From Adiantum capillus-veneris (taxonomy: Eukaryota; Streptophyta; Polypodiopsida; Polypodiales; Pteridaceae): a DNA stretch of 64,000 nt. Below, piece after piece: positions 56,061 through 64,000 of this stretch. The stretch lies in NCBI GenBank assembly GCA_014529385.2, contig CM043958.1, forward strand, positions 74,581,169 to 74,645,168. The letters run 5' to 3'. A program made the position numbers and the translations under genes. The notes below the pieces were generated by a model. It had not been told where the DNA came from. It was given only the letters and a program-made list of their open reading frames with translations, and did not search any database. The number at the start of each line of letters is the position of its first letter. The first letter of the stretch is position 1.

Positions 56061-56882
56061 TGAATCTTAAGTATATAGCCATGTCATTACATGCTATCAT
56101 ACGTCTCCAACAACCTTGATGAATACATCTCTACTCTAGAGGACAAAGACCTTAGGAATACAAAGAAAAACCACAAAACACTATAAACTTAATTGCTATA
56201 TTTGTAATTTCTCAATTTACATAAGTAGTTTTGAGGTAACATCATTACATAATTTACAATAGCGGTGGCCATAAAGGCTCTCATAAAATATAATGCCATT
56301 CTATTGAGGACCTTTGACTACTCCATGCTAGAGAGCATGTTGTCCACTAGCACACTGTTCACTATGCTATCCAGTTGGAGACTTTCCTGATGTTGTTTCT
56401 AAGTTGGGATCAATATGTCCAACCAAGGCTCCAAAGCTCTACATGTGAATGAATGATGTATTGTGCCACTGAAGAGGTAATGGTTCTATAAGCTCTCATT
56501 TTTGCATGTTAGATACACAATAGCAACATTGCCTCCCTCCTTGTCTTGCTGAGCCTCAAGCCACGATGCTCCTTGGCTATCACCTCTTGCACTACCCACA
56601 TTAAACTTTGCCTGGTGCCTATTTTCACCTGAGCACAATAGCTGCTCGGGATGGCCTAACGAGATTCCAGATAGTTCTAATGTTTCTGCCCCTCTCACCA
56701 CACACCCCCTCCTTGAGTAGTGCTACACTACTGCTATGCCATCACATCGTCTCCCCCTATCTTATTGATCCTCCAACACCGTTGCTTCTCAACTAGCAGC
56801 TCCTGAGCTGCCCACGTCCACTCTGGCCATTTGTTTTTGGCCGATCCCAATAGCTGCCCATATGGCCTAACGACGTTCCCCA
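56061..56882. other. No recognised gene
   Basis: Short frames only. Confidence 0.45.
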
Positions 56883-57295
56883 TTACCGGGAAGGAATAAT
56901 TTGCGGCACCTGAAGCCTTGGGAAAGAAAGTACTTTCTTACCTTCAAAGGGATGGTGTATGTGGGCAACAACGAGGGTACCTTCCATAGCGACCTGGCCC
57001 ACCGCACCGGGATGCACAATGGCGAGGACATCATAGTTTTTGCACCTGTAATCATCGAACCACCTTGTGCTGATCCTTGAACTGTCAAATGGGCTCACCT
57101 TGAGTAGGGTGAGTACGCATGCAGCTGCGCAATCACTAGCCTGCAAATAGTAAATGTGAAGGCAGTAGACTTAGGCAACACAGTAGGCACCCAGCTGCCA
57201 TCGCCAAGAATCATGAGGGGTGGATTTTTGGAACTTCCAAGGGCAATCAGGATGCAATTGGACGAAGGGGCTTGATGCTGCTCCTCCAGCTGCAC
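56883..57295 (-). pseudogene. Unidentified protein-coding fragment
   Basis: Two adjoining minus frames: 57295-57095 (NCILIALGSSKNPPLMILGD, TAFTFTICRLVIAQLHAY) and 57146-56883 (SDCAAACVLTLLKVSPFDSS, WFDDYRCKNYDVLAIVHPGA, VGQVAMEGTLVVAHIHHPFE). The text has normal protein composition and no low complexity, but I recognise no family. It is probably an exon remnant. Confidence 0.35.
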
Positions 57296-59039
57296 CTTCT
57301 GTGTCGCATATGAAGGCCAAATCCATGAGAATAAATGCTCGTCTATTGGGAGGATGTCAAGCTTCTTGAGGCAAGCTTCCTAGATCTAAGGATATGGAGG
57401 GGAAGATCGAGCGTTGCAGAACAAAGCAGCAAGAAATACTGGCAATCACACGCCTAAGATTTGGGTTTCCAGTCCAAATCAGCAGCTTGTGTATTGCTCG
57501 CTCAAAGCCCGGATTCACGTTACACTTGCCAAGCCCTGGTTGTCTACCCTAAATCAGCCGAGGGGCTTCCACGTACAGTAGCTTCCATGCCCCACCTTAC
57601 TAGCCTGGCTTGCAACTTCCTCATCTCCATCACTAATGTTCGGACGGCTAGAATTGACAACAACAGTCAGACCTCGACGTCAATTTTGAAATCGCCATCA
57701 AATTTGAGTTTTGACATGATGATTTAAGCTTTACAGTGTTTTTTGTATTTTTCCTACCATGTCTCCGTTATTTTGCCTACCTAGTAGGCTACCATGTCTC
57801 CATTACTCAAAAGTTAAGTTTTGCACGAGTGTGCAAGTGGAAAGGGCCAAGGAGTTCAATTCCAAGTTCGAGCCACCACGTGAATTGCAAACACATTCAA
57901 TCTCAATTTCGATCTACCATGCAAAGTGCAAAGATATGCGATCTCAAGTGTAGCCATGTGTAGCCGAACTCAAGCACGACACTACAGATTAAGGAAGTGG
58001 GCTTTTACAAAGTCGAGGTTAAGCATCCCTTTTGACTTGCTCGTGGCTACATTTCCTTGTATACCTCAAGGTAGTGTTTCTTCTTGTACGTTAGTTTGTG
58101 AGAGTGTTGTAATGGAATCTCAAAAACAATGTAAGCTTGTTATAGTGTGGCTATTATGTTCATACAAGCTCTTGTGATGGAGTTTCTCAAACTCAAAATT
58201 GTTTACCACGAGGATAACAAACTACAAAACCTTAAAAACGCCTTCAGAAATGTCCTAAACAAGTCACTTTCTTTCCATCTCAATTTCTACAACAAGGGCT
58301 GATAGTCCACATATAAGTAGATTACAGTTAACAAGATACTGATAGCACTTTTGTTTACATGTACAATGAGCAATGCAAGTTTGTGGTCTTCTCACAACTA
58401 ATGTTTATGAGTTGGTTTTTCAAACCAAACCTTTAACATCCGTATGCCTTCTAAAATCCCCATGCAAGAGTAGAAACCCTCGTCTTTACACATAGATGGA
58501 CTATTTGAATTATAGTTCTTGCCTACATTACATTGTTGCAATTCTCTTCTATCTTTCATCAATTCTACATAGTCTTGCATTGCAAAGTATTACATTGTGG
58601 TGCTATTGATGATGTAGAATGTAAGTGTGAGATGTAATCACACTCCCCTTTAGGTATTCATGGGCTATTTGAATGTGTTCTTGCTTAACGCACATAGTTA
58701 ATCATGTATTTCTTTGTGGTGTTTTTGATCATATAGAATGTAAGCCTAACATCTAGCAATTGATCAAGATTTTGCAATGAAATTTGGGACTTTTCATGAG
58801 ACTTTGATCTGTCTCGTATTTGCAACCTAGCACAATGCAAGCACAACTTATGCACTAATATGAGAAGGAGCCTGACACTCCCTAATACTTGATAACAATG
58901 CAAAATTGACACCAAATACTTGAAAACAAATACAACCCAGCAAAATATTAATAGCCTTTTTTGAAAAAGCAACCACTACCTGAAAACAACTTAACCTAGC
59001 ACAAGAAGAACTCAAGAGACTATGTCACAAAGAATTCTC
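57296..59039. other. No recognised gene
   Basis: Small unassigned frames. No strong repeats. Confidence 0.45.
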
Positions 59040-59847
59040 CCAAAGTTATGAATTTTTCCCAAAATTCCTAAATATGTGTTTCACATCATAATGTATATTG
59101 GACACTACGGCCCAAAATACTTGTTTCGACATGCTCTTGGCATGGCCCTGAAATATTCAAGCGTATTTAAACGACTTGAAAAACCCAAGCAATGCATACT
59201 AAAAACTGGAATAACACGAGATCTATAGATGCATATCTGGAGATTGAACTGAATGTTCACTTACCCATATTCAAATACAGAGGAACACGTCGTCCACCTA
59301 TGAAAAAACAAGAAACATTGCATTGGAAACCCTGGGTGTTGCCTTTGCAATCCCAACCCTTCAATTAGAATCTGCGTAGTCAAACCCTTTGGTAAGACCC
59401 TTTGTAGAAACTGCTCGACTAGAAGGTAACGGTAACCAACCTAGTTAACCGTGTATAGAATGATGAGAATCAACTTGAAAAGTTGATTTTTTTTGCTACC
59501 GCATGATAGATTGCGTAATTCTTTCCTTGAAAGTATAATGGGAATAGATCAAACTGTGATCCTCAATGCGTATGGGGTGATTGAGTAAGAACCCGCTAGG
59601 TCGTACCCCAAAACTGTGATTCCATAGACACTCGTAGTGCTATAGAGAGAGCAAGAAATCCACATAAGTGAGATGCCTATCTCGTATCAACAACCATGCT
59701 ATCTCATCTATTTGCTGCCTCTAGACTCCATGGTATAGATCAGCTGATGTAAGTGTAAGAGTATCAAAAAATCAACTTGAGCATCGCACTAGAAACATAT
59801 AGTGCAAAAATGACACTCGAATCCTCCGAAATGACAAGACTCTTGCT
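59040..59847 (-). mobile_element. Older repeat family R, copy truncated by copia insertion
   Basis: Reverse complement of 14980-15577 plus 22434-22600, with the CCCAAAATTCCTAAATATGTG terminal-repeat piece at 59075-59095. It lacks the 22600-23285 segment. Similarity to 14.98 kb stops exactly at 59847, where the copia LTR begins. Confidence 0.85.
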
Positions 59848-60071
59848 TGTTAACATATACATGTGGTAGTGATGTGTGTGAACACACTAGGACCGCCGGG
59901 GCATTTTGTCCCTCTTTAGGAGGTTTTTCCCCCCGAGCATTGTATATACGCCCATCACTCTAGGGTTATCTATCTTTCCATTGCATACTAAGTAACACAC
60001 TCTCCATTGTGTGCCTTGAGCTTCCTTCATCTTCTCCAAGCTATGTACATTTGTCTGCAACCCTAATTCCA
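59848..60071 (+). repeat. 5' LTR of the copia element
   Basis: 224 bp, TGTTAACATATACATG to AATTCCA. The start is supported by the empty-site comparison; the end is placed by the primer site. TATATAC near 59943 may be a TATA box. Confidence 0.7.
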
Positions 60072-60075
60072 ATAA

Positions 60076-60087
60076 TTGGTGTCAGAT
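60076..60087 (+). other. Primer binding site of the copia element
   Basis: TTGGTGTCAGATC, a two-change variant of the initiator-tRNA-Met site TTGGTATCAGAGC. Confidence 0.65.
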
Positions 60088-60433
60088 CAGGTTGCGTCCT
60101 CCCGGGCTCGCCAGTAGCTCCAGTAGACACCTGCTCACTTTCTCCAATTTCAGTGAGCTTTGGTGAGTGTTAGCAGGTCGACAAATATTTCGGGTGAGCT
60201 CATAGAGCTCAGTCTGCTCAGATTTTTTATCCGGGCTCATTTCGGCCTCCGTTTCCACTACAAGCAAGTCTGCACATGCAATTTTATCATTTTGTGCATA
60301 ATTTCTATCAATGTCGTTTTCTACATAATAGGTGTCTTACAATATTCTATGGTTTGTGCTATATAGCATGTGCTGTTCCCGCTTTGTTTCTCCTATTTTC
60401 GGGCAGTTTTCACATCAAGTAGAGGCATTTACC

Positions 60434-60950
60434 ATGGATGACAACAACAACACAGATGTGTTAAAGATGTTTGCTGCTGAGGACAAATTGGATGGGGACA
60501 ATTACCCTATGTGGGCTTATATGATGCAACACATTCTTGTGTCAAAGGGAGTCTAGAATATTGTCAAGGGCATTGATGTACGTCTTGGTTCTGAGGATGT
60601 AGGCGATGTTGAGGATGTATGACCCAAGGAAATCCTGAAGTTGTCAAGTTTGATGCATTATGCACATTGCCGTTGCAAGAGTCACTTTCTAGAAAAAACA
60701 GGACTAGGCAGCGTGCAGTTGAACAGGCTTTTATTGCTTCTCAAAGAAAGGGTGGTAACAGTAATGCAGCCACTTCTTATGGTTCTGCTGCAAGTGGAAA
60801 AACTTCTATTCCTAATGCTTCTACTGGCAGCACTTTGTCTAGCAATTCTGGTGATAAGAGAAAAAAGAAGATGTGTTGCCATTATTGTAAAGCTAATGAT
60901 CACTTGATCAAGTAGTGTCCTAAGTTGAAGGCCAAAGAGGCTAAGAAGAA
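60434..60950 (+). pseudogene. gag: Copia gag with zinc knuckle, broken
   Basis: ATG 60434 opens MDDNNNTDVLKMFAAEDKLD then GDNYPMWAYMMQHILVSKGV, the usual copia gag start (LDGxNYxxWxxxM). A TAG follows where Trp is expected (KGVWxIV). A large part of gag is missing. A Ser-rich linker at 60740-60860 leads to the CCHC knuckle CHYCKANDHLIK*C at 60881-60918, with TAG inside it. Gag would form the RNA-packaging particle. Confidence 0.8.
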
Positions 60951-61098
60951 AGAGGGTGGTTCCACTATAAATGCTGGTTCCACTACAAATGCAGCCATTG
61001 TTGAGTCTTCTGTGGAAGGAGACTATGATGTTGATGTCGATGCAGAATGATCTTTTAGTGTAGAGTGCACTTACAATCCTGTCGTCCATGATGCATGC

Positions 61099-61690
61099 TT
61101 GTCAGTTGTTGTAGATTCACATGTGTGGTATTTTGACAGTGGTGCTACAAAGCACATTACCTCACATTGTGAATTGGCTCACCTCTCTCGAGCCTGTCCC
61201 TCATGGGAATTCTATCACTTGTGCCAAAAATTCCTCTTATCCAGTTCAGGGAGTTGGAAAGATTATGCTTACTGCTGCTAATGGCAGTTCTTCACACTTG
61301 TTGATGCACTTTATGTACGTGGGATCAAGAAGAATCTTTTGTCTATATCTGCACTTGATAGACTTGGACTTGTAGTCAAATTTGTGGATGACAGATGTAC
61401 AGTTCATGATCTCAGTTTTGTTGATGAAATTGTTGCATCTGGCCTTTTGTGCACGTTTTGGTCATCTAAATTTCGCCAGTTTGCTGTGTTTGCAAAAATC
61501 TGATATGGTTGCCTCTTTTCCGCCTCTTGAAGCACCTGTAAAACATGTTTGTGAAGGCTGTATTTTGGGTAAAATGTAGCGTTCCAAGTTTCCAAAGAAT
61601 GGTTCAGTTAGGGCCACATGCAAGTTGCAACTTGTGCATAGTGATGTTTGTGGGCCCATGCAAACTCCATCCTTGGGCAATTACCTTTAA
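61099..61690 (+). pseudogene. Copia protease and GAG-pre-integrase, broken
   Basis: VDSHVWYFDSGATKHIT near 61111-61160 carries the DSGA active site of a retroviral-type aspartic protease. After frameshifts, VKHVCEGCILGKM (61535-61577) and LVHSDVCGPMQTPSLGNYL represent the pre-integrase zinc region and entry to integrase. Stops at 61578 and 61687 interrupt it. Confidence 0.8.
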
Positions 61691-61693
61691 TTC

Positions 61694-62524
61694 GTGACTT
61701 TCATTGATGATTACTCCAGGCATGCATGGGTATTTTCTCTTAAAGAGAAGTCCAAAGTTTTTATGTGCTTCAAACAATTTCTAGCTATGGCTGAAAATGT
61801 ATCGAAATGTACTATGGGCACCCTCCATTCCGATCAAGGGGGGGAGTATATGTCTCATGAATTTAATGCATTTTTGGCTAGTCATGGGATAAAACACCAA
61901 TGTACAGTGCCTTATACACCTCAGCAAAATGGTGTTGCTGAGAGGAAAAACAGGTCACTGACGAAAATGGCACAATGTATGGTCAAAAGTCAAGCTTTGC
62001 CGCATTCTTTTTGGCTTGAGTCCATCATGTGTGCCACTTATGTACTTAATAGGTGTCCTATGAAAGCTTTGCAGTCTATTACTCCATATGAAGCATGGCA
62101 TGATAGAAAGCCTTCTATTGAGCACATGCATGTTTTTGGTTGTTTGGCATATGCTTTGGTGCCACAAACACAGCGCAGAAAATTGGATGATAAGGCTGTC
62201 AAATGTATTTTTGTTGGTTATAGTGCTGAAAGCAAAGGTTACACATTATATCATCCGCAAACAAATCATATTCTGGTTTCACGGGATGTAGTGTTTGTGG
62301 AAGATTCTGTTCAGCCCTTGATTTCATGTACTAGAGACAATAATGTAAGCTCACAAGACATTTATGACACTTTGTTGCCTCTTTTTAGTGGTGAAAATAC
62401 GAATGTAAGCTCCAATGAGGCAAATGTACAACCTATGGGGGTTTCTGAAAATGTTACAGATCAGCCTGTTACTGATGTAGATGTACATGATGTACTTGAT
62501 GAGGAAAGGGCTCAAAATGAGTAG
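61694..62524 (+). pseudogene. Copia integrase core, largest intact segment
   Basis: 276 codons: TFIDDYSRHAWVF (first Asp), TLHSDQGGEYMS (second Asp), TPQQNGVAERKNR (Glu), then YVLNRCPMKAL, YEAWHDRKPSIEHMHVFGCL and KCIFVGYSAESKGYTLY. Catalytic triad intact. The integrase joins element DNA to the chromosome. The segment is open throughout but the polyprotein is broken on both sides (TAA just before 61694, TAG at 62522). Confidence 0.88.
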
Positions 62525-62644
62525 GCTAGATGTATGCCAAAATGGTTGGTGCACACTTTGCGTGATAGTAAATTGGATGCACCTTTGTCTAGTCGTACTC
62601 GTTCAGGCTCTCGCCATGCATCTTATGCCTCATATTGTTAAGCT

Positions 62645-63830
62645 TTGGTTGTGTCTAGCTTACATGATGTTGAGGAGCCTCTATCTTTTGATGAAGCACA
62701 GAATTCAAAAAATTGGATGGCTGCCATGCAATCAAAATATGATGCACTTATAGAAAATGACACATGGACTTTATGTGATTTGCCTCTTGGCAAAAAGGCC
62801 ATTGGTACAAAGTGGGTTTACAAGTTGAAACGCAAACCGGATGGTGAGATCAATCTCCATAAGGCTCGACTTGTTGCAAAGGGTTATGCACAACAAAAAG
62901 GCATAGATTATGAAGAGACTTTCTCTCCCACTTGTTGTATGACTACTTTGCATTTTCTATGTGCATTGGCAGCTCATTTTGGTTGGGATGTGCATCTATT
63001 ACTGCTTTCTTGAATGGTGATATATTTGAGGAAGTTTATGTAACGCAGCCTCACAGTTATGTAATAAAAGGAAAAGAGGACAAAGTGTGCAGATGCAAGA
63101 AGTCTTTGTATGGGTTGAAGCAATCTCCTCGTGCTTGGTATGAGAAAGCTGACACTCATTTGGTCAAACAAGGCTTTCGTAACAGTCCAACAGAAAGCAC
63201 ATTGTATGTGAAGCATGAGGGGTGATGTACTTCTCATTGTGGTTCTTTATGTCAATGATTTGGTGATCATTGGACCAAATGGGAGACATATTGCTGAATT
63301 TAAGGCTGATTTGAATGCTACTTTCAAGATGAAAGATTTGGGGCTGTTGCATCATTAATTGGGTATACAGTTTAAGTAGTGTGATGGTGGTATTGCCTCG
63401 TGTCAGAAAAGTTCCATAGAGACATTGCTATGTAAGTTTGGACTTGAGGATTGCAAACCTATTGCCACTCCCATGGAAACAGGTTTGAAATTGAGTCTAC
63501 ATGATGCTGGAGATCCTGTTGATGTCACTCTTTACCAAACTGTTGTTGGATGCCTCATTTATGTATGCAACACGAGGCTAGATATTCAGTTTACAGTCTC
63601 ACAGGTCAACAGATTTATCCATAGCCCACGGTCTAAGCATTGGCAGGCTGTCAAGACGATTTTCCGCTACCTTAGTGGCACTTTACATCTTGGCTTATTT
63701 TATCCCAAGGGGGGATCATTGCCGCCAGACTTACATGCTTTTTCGGACTTAGATTGGGCTGGTGTTTTGACACGCGAGTTTCCACAAGTGGTTTCTATTT
63801 CATGCTTGGCAGTTCATGTATAACATGGTT
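62645..63830 (+). pseudogene. Copia reverse transcriptase, broken
   Basis: WMAAMQSKYDALIENDTWTL, KWVYKLKRKPDGEINLHKAR and VAKGYAQQKGIDYEETFSP at 62700-62930; a frameshift near 63010; TAFLNGDIFEEVYVTQP and KSLYGLKQSPRAWYEK to 63200; another frameshift. The catalytic box at 63248-63259 reads YVND instead of YVDD. TPMETGLKL and VGCLIYVCNTRLDIQFTVSQ follow from 63425. The first catalytic Asp of the pair is lost, so no activity would be expected even without the frameshifts. Confidence 0.88.
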
Positions 63831-64000
63831 GAGCAAGAAGCAACCTACTGTGGCCACTTCGAGTTGTGAGGCTGAGTACAGGGCAATCTTCACAGCTACG
63901 GTTGAGTGTGTATGGCTCAGATGCCTTATGGATGATTTGGGTGTTGGACAGGACACTGCCAACACTATCTACACTAACAGTCAGAGCACATTGAGGTTCA
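63740..64000 (+). pseudogene. Copia RNase H, partial
   Basis: FSDLDWAGV at 63741 (first Asp), then after a frameshift SWLSKKQPTVATSSCEAEYR (Glu), CVWLRCLMDDLG and YTNSQSTLRF, where copia elements usually have CDNQS. The expected Asp is Asn. The window ends inside the domain. Confidence 0.8.

Larger units (their letters stand above)
59848..64000 (+). mobile_element. Ty1/copia retrotransposon, 5' LTR to RNase H, cut by window end
   Basis: Order: 5' LTR, primer site, gag, protease, integrase, reverse transcriptase, RNase H, which is the copia order (integrase before RT). The left border is fixed by loss of similarity to the empty site at 14.98 kb. Multiple stops and frameshifts make it inactive. 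The 3' LTR lies beyond 64000. Confidence 0.93.

Overview
This window looks like nuclear DNA of a land plant with a large, repeat-filled genome. The evidence is Ty1/copia, Ty3/gypsy and LINE retroelements with plant-type primer sites (TGGTATCAGAGC, complementary to initiator tRNA-Met), exons split by introns, very long CT/GA and TG microsatellites, and almost no intact genes. A fern or other seed-free plant would fit, but nothing here proves it. There is no bacterial-style operon, rRNA, tRNA gene or CRISPR array.

Layout. 1-3.6 kb: broken copia integrase, GTACC-rich repeats and a cysteine-rich fragment ending in a 19-bp minisatellite. 3.6-6.8 kb: small tandem repeats. 6.8-11.1 kb: minus-strand exon fragments, including a decayed FCP1-like HAD domain, with a GTACC-rich array between fragments as if in an intron. 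11.4-13.8 kb: short 153-bp LTRs with primer sites and a 470-bp-armed inverted repeat. 15.0-23.3 kb: an older repeat split by a complete 6.8-kb LINE with target duplication ACATTCAGTT; the LINE itself carries a 317-bp insert with an 8-bp duplication. 24.1-25.1 kb: gypsy chromodomain end, LTR and primer site in series. 25.9-27.5 kb: two minus-strand LINE 3' ends. 28.1-34.7 kb: a young LTR retrotransposon (1.6-kb LTRs about 98% identical) with gag but no recognisable pol, plus a second ORF with a membrane segment. 35.3-39 kb: LINE reverse-transcriptase fragment, SWIB pseudogene, hairpin/microsatellite array and a small LysM-domain ORF. 39-43 kb: microsatellites, a SINE-like tRNA-derived piece and a foldback element. 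43.8-56 kb: arrays built around a palindrome centred on CTTAAG, with LINE ends and a TIR element. 57-59.8 kb: mostly featureless, then another copy of the 15-kb repeat. 59.85-64 kb: a decayed Ty1/copia element running off the window.

How it fits together. Nearly all content is nested mobile DNA: copia and LINE insertions sit in copies of one older repeat, so each copy serves as the other's empty site. Host-derived coding is limited to the LysM ORF, the SWIB fragment, the FCP1-like exons and a few unidentified fragments. Similarities between regions were judged by eye; no database search was possible.
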